A stretch of DNA of 13,959 nucleotides. It comes from Baffinella frigidus. Lineage: Eukaryota; Cryptophyceae; Cryptomonadales; Baffinellaceae. The position numbers were made by a program, and so were the translations under genes. The notes under the pieces are model-generated. The model worked only from the letters and a program-made list of their open reading frames with translations. It did no database searches and was not told where the DNA came from. The stretch spans positions 1-13,959 of the forward strand of contig MU646762.1 in NCBI GenBank assembly GCA_026770585.1. The letters run 5' to 3'. The first letter of the stretch is position 1; every line of letters starts with the position of its first letter. Below are positions 1 through 6,427 of the stretch, in pieces.

Positions 1-450
1 GTGATGATGAGAGGCCAAAGAAGGTGCAGTGCTGACTGTGTCGAATTGTGGTCATTTTTGAAGAATCCATCAATGGTCAGAAGTCATGTTTTCGATTTTG
101 TGCTTTGTTACGGTTGGTTGATTCTATTTTGGGCATCTTGCCCATGCCTAAGATAGCATAAAAGTTCATTTTCGACGTTTTTTCATCTCCTGCCCTCAGA
201 GACGGCTCAGACCTGACCTTGAATCCGCGCGGAGCGCGTCTCAAGAGGGTGTTTTTGCGGTTGAAAATAGACATGTCTCCAAAATTGAATCCTTTATGAT
301 TTACTTCTCCAAAATCGCTATTTTTATTTTTGAATTGACCAGTGTACATTTTTTTCTGCCTGACAATAAGTCAAAAATCGTTTCGTTGACAACTGCCCAA
401 ACTGACGCTCACCGCACGCAGGGTGTAGGACACTGATTCCAGCGGGCCGC
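1..450. other. No recognised gene; upstream flank
   Basis: Mixed-composition DNA with a T-rich tract near 341-356. A 90-codon open frame lies on the minus strand (77-349), but its translation shows no domain, signal peptide or repeat I recognise. The stretch has no heptamer arrays, unlike most of the window. It may be intergenic, or an intron or 5' flank of the kinase gene. I see no promoter element I would defend. Confidence 0.4.
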
Positions 451-1141
451 ATGGCCTGTCCTAGGTGCGTTGCCGTGTGTCTCTTTGTTCTCGCATTCTT
501 TCTCAATCCCTGGACCTCATCCTCCACCAGAGAGCTCGGCGGGTGGAAAACGTTTTTGACCTCCCATCCCGTGCGCCTCTTTCCATGGGGAGCGCGGCGG
601 ATGGAGGCTCCTCGGCAGACGTTAGCGGCGAGACGAGAGGAGGGGACGTTGCATCAGCTGCAGCTCCGTGGCGAAGGTGGCTACGACAACAACGGAGAAC
701 CGTTGGGGAACGAGGTTCCCCGGGAACGGCCAAGGGCAAGCGCGGGCTTGTTGCGGTGGCTGCAAGATTACTTCAGCGGCAGCAGAGCCCCCGCCTGCGC
801 CGCCGAGGCGCAGCCCCCGCCTGCCCCCTCCTTGCCGCAAGTGCCGTGGTGGTTTCTGCGGGAATTCGTCGGGTTGTGGCGCAACCCTAAACAACCCGCA
901 GGGGCGCTCGGTCGCCAGTCGTCCAGACAGTCTCCCCTGTGGAGTGGTACTACGACATTCATCGTGGCCTCCAGGGGGTACCGCGCCCCACCTTCCACAC
1001 CCGCTCCATAAAGGACCTAACGGACCAGGCCTCATCTACCACCAGCTCTGCCTCACTCGGGTTGACGCACTAATCTTAAACGTGGTCAGATTTTCGATAC
1101 AACCCTTTAGAGTTGAGAGGGGGGGGGCACCGAATTGGTGA
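451..1141 (+). other. GC-rich region with overlapping open frames; possible upstream exon, unproven
   Basis: This GC-rich block is open in several frames at once, including + strand frames 451-1011, 465-890 and 668-1141 and a minus-strand frame 622-1035. Simultaneous openness is expected from GC-rich, stop-poor DNA. The translations are rich in Arg, Ala, Pro and Gly and contain no kinase-like or other recognisable domain. An ATG at 584 begins MGSAADGGSSADVSGETRGG in one frame, which could be a low-complexity N-terminus. The kinase gene needs at least one exon upstream of 2270, and this is the most gene-like composition available. I cannot choose a frame or a splice donor, so I do not call a CDS. 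Confidence 0.25.
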
Positions 1142-1566
1142 GCCAAACGAGATGAAGACAGAGCTAGATCTTCAGTGTGCCGAGCACCACCCTTGTGTGA
1201 CTGGTCCGCACAGCCACCCCCTGAACCCTAAACAGTCGCCCCCGACTGATTCAGCGCACGCATAGAATCAAACGTTGAAGAATCTCATCCTGGGTAGTAT
1301 TTCTGAGAATTACGATCCTGGCAACGAAAATTACTACACACCGGACATTTTCAGTCACGTCCGTGTAGTAATTTTCGTTGCAAATCGAATCGGAGATCCC
1401 CGAAATCGTATTTCTCAGAAATACTCGCCGGGATGAAATCTTCCGTAGGAAGCTAGGAAAGCAGAAACCAGAAGTATCTAGCGATGGATTCGTTCTTTGC
1501 AGTTTGGGTGCAAATCCGTCAACGTTTGGAGAGAAAACGTTCAGTCAACCCGAGTCAGGCAGAGCT
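1044..1566. repeat. Short inverted repeat pair (1044-1065 / 1545-1566)
   Basis: AGCTCTGCCTCACTCGGGTTGA at 1044-1065 is matched in reverse complement at 1545-1566 with one mismatch. The pair encloses the 1278-1442 foldback and may mark the edges of a larger inverted element. A related string, GAGCTCTGCCTCACTCTC, recurs near 12994 in intron 10. Confidence 0.6.
1278..1442. repeat. Nested foldback element 1 with AAAATTACTACACA core
   Basis: The outer arms are 1278-1316 and 1405-1442 and are strongly but imperfectly complementary. The inner arms, 1322-1346 and 1359-1380, carry CAACGAAAATTACTACACA and its complement and differ by a 3-nt indel. About 24 nt of unpaired sequence lies between the inner and outer right arms. 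The same inner core recurs in the foldbacks at 1572-1716 and 10679-10809, where the outer arms are unrelated. It looks like a small non-autonomous foldback or MITE-like family. No transposase is visible. Confidence 0.75.
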
Positions 1567-1571
1567 AGCAC

Positions 1572-1716
1572 CCTCATCTCCACAAAAGTATTAATTAATT
1601 GCTTTTGGCGCAATGAAATTTACTACACAAACGCTCTACTACTACTTTTATGAGCATATCGTGTAGTAATTTTCGTTGCCCAAAAGCAATTAATTAATAC
1701 TTGTATGGAGATTAGG
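1572..1716. repeat. Foldback element 2 with shared core
   Basis: The arms are about 65 nt each, 1572-1636 and 1652-1716, and pair over almost their full length. The distinctive AGTATTAATTAATTGCTTTTGG is perfectly mirrored. Nearer the loop the arms contain the family core TTACTACACA and its partner GTGTAGTAATTTTCGTTG. The loop is about 15 nt. The outer sequence differs completely from element 1, so only the core is shared. Confidence 0.8.
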
Positions 1717-1922
1717 TCTAGCGCCTGGTCCAGCATCACGCAGCCCACCAGCCACCAGAAGTGAACCAAAGCAAAAAGTTGATTTCCCCTGCAGACTAAC
1801 TTTTGCCATTCTTCGATTTGGTTCTTTTCTGGTGGTTGGTGGGCACCCCTCTCCCTGCTGGTCGGCTCAACACCTCTCACCAAATAAATCATATCACATG
1901 GACCCCTGCAGTGCAGATCTGA

Positions 1923-2086
1923 CAGAGGCCGGGTCATGGGAACAGGGTCCCAAAGACCACTTCGCTAAGTCAATTTCGCCTTGCAATCTGAAGTGGTCTT
2001 TGGCCCCAAAGACCACTTCAGATTGCAAGGCGAAATTGACTTAGCGAAGTGGTCTTTGGGACCCTGTTCCCATGACCCGGCCTCTG
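1923..2086. repeat. 81-bp perfect inverted repeat with 2-nt spacer
   Basis: By my reading 1923-2003 and 2006-2086 are exact reverse complements, separated only by CC at 2004-2005. Each arm is itself a smaller hairpin: CCAAAGACCACTTC and GAAGTGGTCTTTGG bracket about 26 nt of middle sequence. The element abuts the telomere-like array that starts just after 2087. A near-spacerless palindrome of this length is normally unstable, so its perfection suggests recent origin, for example foldback synthesis or breakage repair. Confidence 0.9.
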
Positions 2087-2088
2087 AC

Positions 2089-2256
2089 ACCTAAACCCTA
2101 AACCCTCAAACCCTAAACCCTAAACCCTAAACCCCAAACACTAAACCCTAAACCCTAAACCCTAAACCCTAGACCCCAAACCCTAAACCCTACACCCTCA
2201 ACCCTAAACCCTCAACCCCAAACCCCAAACCCCAAACCCCAAACCCTAACCCCCCC
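2089..2256 (+). repeat. Telomere-like CCCTAAA/CCCCAAA array
   Basis: Degenerate heptamer array with units CCCTAAA, CCCCAAA and CCCTCAA. It lies between the long palindrome and the acceptor of kinase exon 1. Its 3' end provides a CTAAC and a C-run shortly before the AG at 2268-2269. Confidence 0.9.
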
Positions 2257-2269
2257 TGAGACCTCACAG

Positions 2270-2332
2270 GTTATCGGCACAGGGACGTTTGCAACAGTAT
2301 ACAACGCTACGCACCGCGCCACGGGCCAGCTG
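2270..2332 (+). CDS. Protein kinase exon 1 of those seen: glycine-rich loop (subdomain I)
   Basis: Twenty-one codons, phase 0 at both ends, beginning VIGTGTFATVYNATHRATGQ. GTGTFATV is the Gly-x-Gly-x-Phe-x-x-Val nucleotide-binding loop of Ser/Thr kinases, which clamps ATP phosphates. The acceptor is CTCACAG at 2263-2269 and the donor is GTAACG from 2333. The exon starts in mid-domain, so an earlier exon must supply the residues before the loop and the start codon. I could not identify it. The next exon continues directly into the VAIK strand. Assignment to a kinase is firm. The CAMK/CDPK-like family is inferred from later exons. Confidence 0.88.
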
Positions 2333-2579
2333 GTAACGGGTTTCCCGTCCCGTCCAATCCCGGGTGGAGCCCCCCGAAACCGAGGGGGCTGGCCTCGGGA
2401 ATTGGCTGGAAGGAGGATCCTGAAAGCCCGTTAGCGAATAGCATCGTGCGACCGTGCACCTGGGGGTTATCTTTAAACTCTAGCTCTGTCTCAGTCTACT
2501 TGGGCTTACACAATTTGGCTCGTTGCCGTTTCAAGTTGACGTCAACTTGAGAAAAGTCAATCAAAGGCAGGCAGAGATG
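2333..2579 (+). other. Intron 1, non-repetitive 5' part
   Basis: About 250 nt without heptamer repeats follow the exon 1 donor. The stretch contains a perfect 20-bp palindrome at 2531-2550. A segment near 2480-2520 (CTCAGTCTACTTGGGCTTAC) resembles intron 8 sequence near 10550-10572, which suggests a shared dispersed intron repeat. Confidence 0.6.
2531..2550. repeat. 20-bp perfect palindrome TCAAGTTGACGTCAACTTGA
   Basis: Exactly self-complementary. It contains AAGTTGAC in both orientations, a motif that recurs in at least ten other intron positions of this window. Confidence 0.85.
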
Positions 2580-2981
2580 AACCCTAAACCCTAAACCCTA
2601 AATCCTCAACCCTACACTCTCAACCCTACACCCTAAACCCAACAACCTGAACCCCAAACCCCAACCCTAAACCCTAAACCCTAAACTCAACAACCTAAAC
2701 CCCAAACCCCAAAACCCAAAACCCAACCCCCAACCCCCAACCCCCAAAACCCAACCCCCAACCCCCAACCCCCAACCCCCAAACCTCAAACCCCAAACCC
2801 CAAACCCCAAACCCCAAACCCCAAACCCCAAACCCCAAACCCCAAACCCCAAACCCCAAACCCCAAACCCAAACCCCAAACCCCAAACCCCAACCCCAAA
2901 CACCAAACACCAAACACCAAACCCTCAACGCTAATCCCTCCGCCCTAATCCTCAAACCCCAAACCCCAATCCCCAAACCCT
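2580..2981 (+). repeat. Telomere-like array filling the 3' part of intron 1
   Basis: Mixed heptamers: CCCTAAA, then a homogenised CCCCAAA block (about 2780-2880) and CCCCCAA blocks. Period 7 is kept while the unit sequence changes between blocks. On the minus strand it reads as an open frame of Gly-Phe-Gly-Val-Trp-Gly-Leu repeats, which is repeat translation and not a gene. The array runs to within a few bases of the exon 2 acceptor. Confidence 0.92.
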
Positions 2982-2988
2982 AAACCAG

Positions 2989-3030
2989 GTGGCAATCAAA
3001 GCCGTCAGGCTGAACGGCATCACGCCAGAA
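2989..3030 (+). CDS. Protein kinase exon 2: VAIK strand (subdomain II)
   Basis: Only 14 codons, VAIKAVRLNGITPE, phase 0 at both ends. VAIK carries the invariant lysine that contacts the ATP alpha and beta phosphates and pairs with the helix-C glutamate in exon 3. The acceptor is AACCAG ending at 2988 and is formed straight out of the telomere-like array. The donor is GTGAGA from 3031. The first exon bases are GT, so the junction reads AG|GT. A 42-bp exon between introns of 656 and 826 bp is a true micro-exon. Its content fits exactly between exons 1 and 3. Confidence 0.88.
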
Positions 3031-3035
3031 GTGAG

Positions 3036-3240
3036 AAGCCCTCAACCCTCAACCCCAAACCCCAAACCGTAAACCTTCAACCATAAACCATAAACCATGA
3101 ACCATGAACCATAAACCCCCTGAGCCCCAAACCCTGTGCCCTAAACCCTAAACCCTGTGCCCTAAACCCTAACCCCCCTGAACCCTGAACCCTAAACTTC
3201 CAACCCCAAACCCCGATCCATAACCCCTCAACCCTAAATA
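3036..3240 (+). repeat. Degenerate heptamer array, intron 2
   Basis: Loose CCCTAAA-like units with local variants such as ACCATAA/ACCATGA (about 3080-3112). Less homogeneous than the arrays in intron 1. Confidence 0.85.
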
Positions 3241-3263
3241 TTCAAGAATAAAGAACGCTCAGG

Positions 3264-3385
3264 CGAAGCATTAGATGCTATCTCAGATTTTGCTTGGCGT
3301 TGGAGCCGTTTCGTACTTGTGGGGCTGAAAACCCCGGGGTTAGTGCTGGAAATCCTTCAAATGGACGCCTCAACTCTGAACCCTT
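3264..3385 (+). repeat. Intron 2 duplicated segment, copy A
   Basis: Matches 3731-3840 over most of its length, including GCTTGGCGTTGGAGCCGTTT and the later GGACGCCT. Its start, just before 3264, looks like a shrunken copy of the beginning of exon 3 (CTCAG followed by GCG). A shorter copy of the second half lies at 3484-3540. The segments are remnants of a unit that included the exon 3 acceptor and was tandemly duplicated upstream of exon 3. Confidence 0.75.
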
Positions 3386-3416
3386 GGAACAGCCCCGCCG
3401 GCAGGCTCGTGAACGC

Positions 3417-3436
3417 CCGCGTGACCGGTCACGCGG
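3417..3436. repeat. 20-bp perfect palindrome CCGCGTGACCGGTCACGCGG
   Basis: Exact palindrome inside a GC-rich insert (3389-3483) that separates two copies of the duplicated intron 2 segment. Function unknown. Confidence 0.8.
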
Positions 3437-3483
3437 ACGCCGAAGCCAGACGGTCGGTCGTGACTGCCTTGCGTGTAACCCCA

Positions 3484-3572
3484 CAACCCCGGGGTTAGTG
3501 CTGGAAATCCTTCAAATGGACGCCTCAACTCTGAACCCGAAACAGGTGATGGTGCTGTTCTTGAGGTTTTGA
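3484..3572 (+). pseudogene. Intron 2 segment copy B ending in a decayed exon 3 start
   Basis: 3484-3540 repeats part of copy A (GGTTAGTGCTGGAAATCCTT is identical). It then reaches ACAG at 3543-3546 followed by codons reading VMVLFLRF, a diverged version of the exon 3 start ALVRLRRE, and hits TGA at 3570. It has an acceptor but no helix-C sequence, so it is a non-functional partial copy. Confidence 0.6.
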
Positions 3573-3590
3573 GGATTCCGTGTGGGGCGA

Positions 3591-3697
3591 GCCCTAAACC
3601 CTAAACCCTAAACCCTAAACCCTAAACCCTAAACCCTAAACCCTAAACCCAAACCCTAAACCCTAAACCCTAAACCCTACATCCTAAACCCTGAACC
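3591..3697 (+). repeat. Near-perfect CCCTAAA interstitial telomeric array
   Basis: About 14 tandem CCCTAAA units with very little divergence, which is much cleaner than the neighbouring arrays. It lies between two decayed exon 3 starts. The uniformity implies recent insertion or expansion. Confidence 0.93.
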
Positions 3698-3704
3698 CGA
3701 AGCA

Positions 3705-3739
3705 GGCGCTGGTGTGGCTTCGCAGAGAGATGCAGCACT
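3705..3739 (+). pseudogene. Partial copy of exon 3, stopped after 11 codons
   Basis: GAAGCAG then ALVWLRREMQH followed by TAG. The first eight codons match exon 3 (ALVRLRRE) with one substitution, and then the reading is lost. The AG acceptor is kept. The sequence after it (from 3731) is copy C of the intron 2 segment, leading straight to the intact exon 3. Confidence 0.75.
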
Positions 3740-3856
3740 AGATTCTAACTCAGATTTGGCTTGGCGTTGGAGCCGTTTCGTACTTATAGGGCTTAAAACA
3801 CCGGGATTTGTACCGGAAATCCTTTGAATGGACGCCTAATCCTAAGCCCGAAACAG

Positions 3857-3931
3857 GCGCTGGTAAGGCTGCGGAGAGAGATCGTGCTTCTGCGGAAGCT
3901 CAAGCACTCGAATATCGTCGAACTACACCAG
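3857..3931 (+). CDS. Protein kinase exon 3: helix C and beta-4 (subdomains III-IV)
   Basis: Twenty-five codons, phase 0, starting ALVRLRREIVLLRKL and ending HSNIVELHQ. The Glu in RREI is the helix-C residue that salt-bridges the exon 2 lysine. H-x-NIV-L is the classic subdomain IV signature. The acceptor is AAACAG ending at 3856 and the donor is GTCACG from 3932. At least two, and perhaps three, broken copies of its 5' half lie upstream in intron 2, and none lie downstream. The donor is followed within 5 nt by the left arm of a foldback. This is one of the most certain exons. Confidence 0.92.
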
Positions 3932-3935
3932 GTCA

Positions 3936-4106
3936 CGCTAGTTTCGCAAGCCTCCAGCCCTGGGGGGCTTTCTGGACCTGAAGCGGACCAAATCCCCTCT
4001 ACGCTCACCTTTTTTTTATAAAGTCTGAAAAGGGGGTGAGCGTAGAAGCGATTTGATCCGCTTCAGGTCCCAGGGAAGCCATCCAGGGCTGAAAGCTTGC
4101 GTAACG
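3936..4106. repeat. Large imperfect foldback at the start of intron 3
   Basis: The left arm, about 3936-4009, pairs with the right arm, about 4034-4106. Shared stretches include GACCTGAAGCGGA, CTACGCTCACC and CAGCCCTGG. The loop contains a T run and TATAAAG. The arm begins five bases after the exon 3 donor, so folding in the transcript would place the 5' splice site at the base of a stem. Confidence 0.8.
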
Positions 4107-4158
4107 AACGCCTCCCCACACGGCCTCCGAAGTGAATCAAACCGGGGATGGGGAATGG

Positions 4159-4212
4159 GCCATTTCCTTCGGAGGACGGTTCGAATTCGAACCGTCCTCC
4201 GAAGGAAATGGC
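4159..4212. repeat. 54-bp perfect palindrome, no spacer
   Basis: 27-bp arms 4159-4185 and 4186-4212 meet at TTCGAATTCGAA with no loop. The arm sequence is GCCATTTCCTTCGGAGGACG followed by GTTCGAA. It is separate from the foldback just upstream. Confidence 0.9.
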
Positions 4213-4329
4213 ACCAGCTCCAGTCTCGGTAGCGCCTAAACACCAAACCCTAAACCCACACAGCGGCATACGAAGAGACAACGTGGCCGAATCCCAAACC
4301 AAAATCCGTTACCTTATCTGTAGGAAGGG

Positions 4330-4711
4330 TTCAGGTTTTAGGGTTTAGGGTTCAGGGATCATGAGGGTTTAGGGTTCAGGGTTCAGGGCTTAGGGTTCAG
4401 GGTTTAGGGTTTATGGTTTATGGTTTATGGTTTAGGGTTTAGGGTTTAGGGTTTAGGGTTTAGAATTTAGGGTTTAAGATTTAGGGTTTAGGGTTTAGGG
4501 TTTAGGGTTCAGGTGCATGGACGCGACGACATGTCGGCAGTGGGAAGGGACACCGGTGGTAAACCCTAAACCCTAAACCCTAAACCCTAAACCCTAAACC
4601 CTAAACCCTAAACCCTAAACCCTAAACCCTGAACCCTGAACCCTAAGCCCTGAACCCTGAACCCTAAACCCTAATGAACCCTAAACCCTAAACCCTAAAC
4701 CTGGTACACGA
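4330..4711. repeat. Head-to-head telomeric arrays: G-rich 4330-4512, C-rich 4561-4708
   Basis: On the + strand a TTTAGGG-oriented array runs to about 4512. A unique stretch of about 48 nt follows, and then a CCCTAAA-oriented array. The two arms share the same unusual variant order (TTCAGGG, TTCAGGG, CTTAGGG, TTCAGGG) in mirror image, so they are an inverted duplication and not two independent arrays. The unique centre (CGCGACGACATGTCGGCAGT and flanks) is not repetitive. The arrangement resembles a telomere fusion junction, but the mirrored variants argue for duplication in place. Confidence 0.85.
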
Positions 4712-4748
4712 CCCCCGGTTCAAACGGTGGGACCCGCCACGCGTGCAA

Positions 4749-5136
4749 GCCTCAACCCTAAACCCCAACCCTAAACCCCAAACCCCAAACTCCAAACCCT
4801 GAACCCTGAACCCGAAACCCTAAGTCCCGAACCATCAACCCTAAACCCTAAACCCTAAACCCTCAACCCTAAACCTAAACCCTAAACCCTAAACCCTAAA
4901 CCCTTACCCCTAACCCCTAACCCCTAACCCCTCACCCCTAACCCCTAACCCCTAACCCCTAACCCCTAACCCCTAACCCCTAACCCCTCACCCCTAAACC
5001 GTAAACCTAAAATGTAAACCCTGACTCCTAAACCTTAACCCCTGACCCCTAAATCCTACACCCGAACCCCTGACCCCTAAACCCTAAACCCTAAACCCTA
5101 ACCCCAAACCCCTAACCCCTAACCCCAAACCCTCAA
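4749..5136 (+). repeat. C-rich heptamer arrays, 3' part of intron 3
   Basis: Blocks of CCCTAAA, CCCCAAA and a homogenised CCCCTAA block (about 4904-4990), ending next to the exon 4 acceptor. CCCCTAA contains CTAAC, which resembles a branch-point consensus. Confidence 0.9.
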
Positions 5137-5139
5137 CAG

Positions 5140-5178
5140 ACATTTGAGGACAGAGACACCCTCTACATTATCATGGAG
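5140..5178 (+). CDS. Protein kinase exon 4: beta-5 and hinge
   Basis: Thirteen codons, TFEDRDTLYIIME, phase 0. This matches subdomain V of CAMK-type kinases (FED-x-DTLYI-ME), where the last residues lead into the ATP-pocket hinge. The acceptor is CAACAG ending at 5139. The expected donor position reads GAG|GCTTAA, so the intron would be GC-AG. Without splicing, an in-frame TAA follows after one codon. Two downstream copies of this exon end read GAG|GTCCAAACC, so an ancestral GT donor probably mutated to GC here. The exon continues in phase with exon 5 (ME then LCKGKEL). The domain call is strong and the donor choice less so. Confidence 0.8.
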
Positions 5179-5222
5179 GCTTAACCCCCCCCAAACCTAC
5201 ACTTTGAACCCTAAACCCTAAA

Positions 5223-5243
5223 CTCTACACCATCACCATGGAG
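5223..5243 (+). pseudogene. Donor-side copy of exon 4 (copy 2)
   Basis: CTCTACACCATCACCATGGAG reads LYTITME, against LYIIME in exon 4, and is followed by GTCCAAACC, a GT donor. It has no acceptor and no upstream half. It shares its following intron sequence with the copy at 5684-5704. Confidence 0.7.
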
Positions 5244-5274
5244 GTCCAAACCCCGAGCAAATGATATTTTCAAC

Positions 5275-5475
5275 ATGATGGTGCTTTGGTGGTTTGTAAG
5301 ACCCTCACATCGAACGGAGGGCCTGATGTGATCCGAAAGGAAGCATGGCCTTTCCAGGATAAGTTCCGGTGTCTGCCTATGTTGGGAACTCGAAGAACCT
5401 AAAGGACCTGAAGGGAAAAAAAGCCACGCCCACCTCACTCTTGAGGGGATGGGAACAATCTGCGGATGAGCTCCC
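5275..5475 (+). repeat. Dispersed intron repeats R1 and R2, first occurrence
   Basis: R1 (5336-5415) contains TTCCGGTGTCTGCCTATGTT and recurs at 7234-7301 and 12790-12876, with a fragment near 9590-9631. R2 (5423-5475) contains GCCACGCCCACCTCACTCTT and recurs at 10004-10055. The stretch 5279-5315 also matches 9965-10003. In three R1 copies one frame keeps the same reading, VPVSAYVG-S-KNLKDL, although no larger gene surrounds it. Each occurrence sits near a kinase exon junction or copy. Confidence 0.75.
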
Positions 5476-5494
5476 CGTGGTCAAAGTTGACGTT

Positions 5495-5720
5495 TTGGAA
5501 AGTTGACGTTTTTGTACCTGGATCGTCAACTGTTACCATTTTGTCAACCTACACCTTCACCCCTAACACCCCCAGGTCCAAACCCTGAACAAACAATATT
5601 TTCAAAATGGCAAAAATTGACGTTTTTGTACCGGAATTGTCAACTTTTACCGTGTTGTCAACCTACACCTTCACCGCTGAAGCATCCTGTACCTCATCGT
5701 GGAGGTCCAAACCCCCTGAA
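5495..5720 (+). repeat. Tandem duplication of about 112 bp with AAGTTGACG...GTCAAC motif (R4)
   Basis: 5495-5606 and 5607-5720 are diverged tandem copies. Both contain TTGACGTTTTTGTACC, then GTCAAC twice, then CTACACCTTCACC and GGTCCAAACC. Related units occur at 10433-10490 and 10598-10658 (TTGACGGATTTGTACCAGGA). The TTGAC and GTCAA ends can pair as a short stem. Confidence 0.75.
5684..5704 (+). pseudogene. Donor-side copy of exon 4 (copy 3)
   Basis: ATCCTGTACCTCATCGTGGAG reads ILYLIVE and keeps a GT donor (GTCCAAACC). The substitutions (LYIIME to LYLIVE) are conservative for this strand. That may reflect past selection or chance. Confidence 0.65.
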
Positions 5721-5721
5721 C

Positions 5722-5975
5722 TTCGAACCCTAAACCCTAAACTCTAAACTCTAAACCCTAAATCCTGAACAGTACATCCTAAGCCCTAAGCCCTACAACC
5801 TGGAAGAACCCTACACCCTGAACCCTGGGCCCTACGCCCTGAACCCCAAACCCCAAACCCCAACTCCCAACCCCCAACCCCCAACCCCCAACCCCCAAGC
5901 ACCAACCCCAAAACACCAAACACCAACCCCCAACCCCCAACCCCCAAACACCAAACACCAAACACCAACCCCCCC
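5722..5975 (+). repeat. Heptamer arrays, 3' part of intron 4
   Basis: CCCTAAA units followed by CCCCAAC/CCCCCAA blocks (5842-5970) up to the exon 5 acceptor. The minus-strand open frames here are low-complexity Gly/Val/Trp/Leu repeats and are not genes. Confidence 0.9.
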
Positions 5976-5983
5976 GAACACAG

Positions 5984-6022
5984 CTATGCAAGGGAAAGGA
6001 GCTCTACGATTTCCTCCATTCG
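5984..6022 (+). CDS. Protein kinase exon 5: hinge to helix D
   Basis: Thirteen codons, LCKGKELYDFLHS, phase 0. It follows the exon 4 hinge (ME-LCKGKELYDFL), as in kinases with ME-C-GGEL-D-L. The acceptor is AACACAG ending at 5983. I place the donor at TCG|GTCGGC (6023), because joining there gives ...FLHS-GTYLELTEER..., the normal helix D to helix E spacing. Reading on without splicing stays open (VGNLPLGTRCYYSPH) to a second GT at 6065, so a longer alternative exon cannot be excluded. The residue pattern and fit with both neighbours support the call. Confidence 0.82.
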
Positions 6023-6086
6023 GTCGGCAATTTGCCACTCGGCACAAGATGCTACTACTCACCGCATGTTCACCCCACACCATTGA

Positions 6087-6386
6087 ACCTTAACCCTAAA
6101 CCCTACACCCTACACCCTACACCCTAAACCCTAAACCCTAAACCCTAAACCCTAACACCTAAACCGGCATCGCGCCCCACATGAGCACCCTACACCCTAC
6201 TCCCTAAATCGTACACCTTGATCCCTAAACTTTGACCCCTAAGCCCCTGATCCCTACACCCTAAACCATGTGCCCCAAAAAACACCTAAACCCTAAACCC
6301 TAAACCCCAGACCATAAACCCTGGCCCCTACCTCCTCACCCGTAAACCTTAACCTCTAACCCCGAAACCTAAAATCTTAACAACCC
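6087..6386 (+). repeat. Degenerate heptamer region, intron 5
   Basis: Mixed CCCTAAA, CCCTACA and more diverged units, with an interruption near 6160-6190. It ends at AACCCAG, the acceptor of the first exon 6 copy. Confidence 0.85.
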
Positions 6387-6388
6387 AG

Positions 6389-6427
6389 TGCACGTGCCTC
6401 GATCTAACAGATAAGAAGGTGGCTAAA
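6389..6427 (+). pseudogene. Acceptor-side copy of exon 6 (copy 1)
   Basis: After CCCAG the codons read CTCLDLTDKKVAK, matching the exon 6 start GTYLELTEERVAK at about 7 of 13 positions with conservative changes. The copy then runs into a local (AAACGCT)n heptamer array that begins in its last codons. The array may have been seeded by the exon-derived GCTAAACGC. There is no donor, so it is a non-functional half exon with a usable AG. Confidence 0.7.

Noticed and set aside
1151-1264. ATG at 1151 (MKTELDLQ...) as the kinase start
   Set aside because: Short frame with no supporting similarity and no clear donor. It cannot be distinguished from chance.
1378-1653. Open frame containing RRKLGK as the missing exon before the glycine loop
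   Set aside because: The reading is suggestive, but there is no GT donor after GGAAAG and the frame overlaps foldback arms.
2667-2976. Minus-strand open frames with Gly-Phe-Gly-Val-Trp-Gly-Leu repeats (also 5779-6083)
   Set aside because: They are translations of CCCCAAA/CCCCCAA arrays. Period 7 stays open in several frames, and there is no non-repeat domain.
3591-3697. True chromosome end
   Set aside because: The CCCTAAA array is internal, flanked by gene sequence on both sides, and recurs in every large intron.
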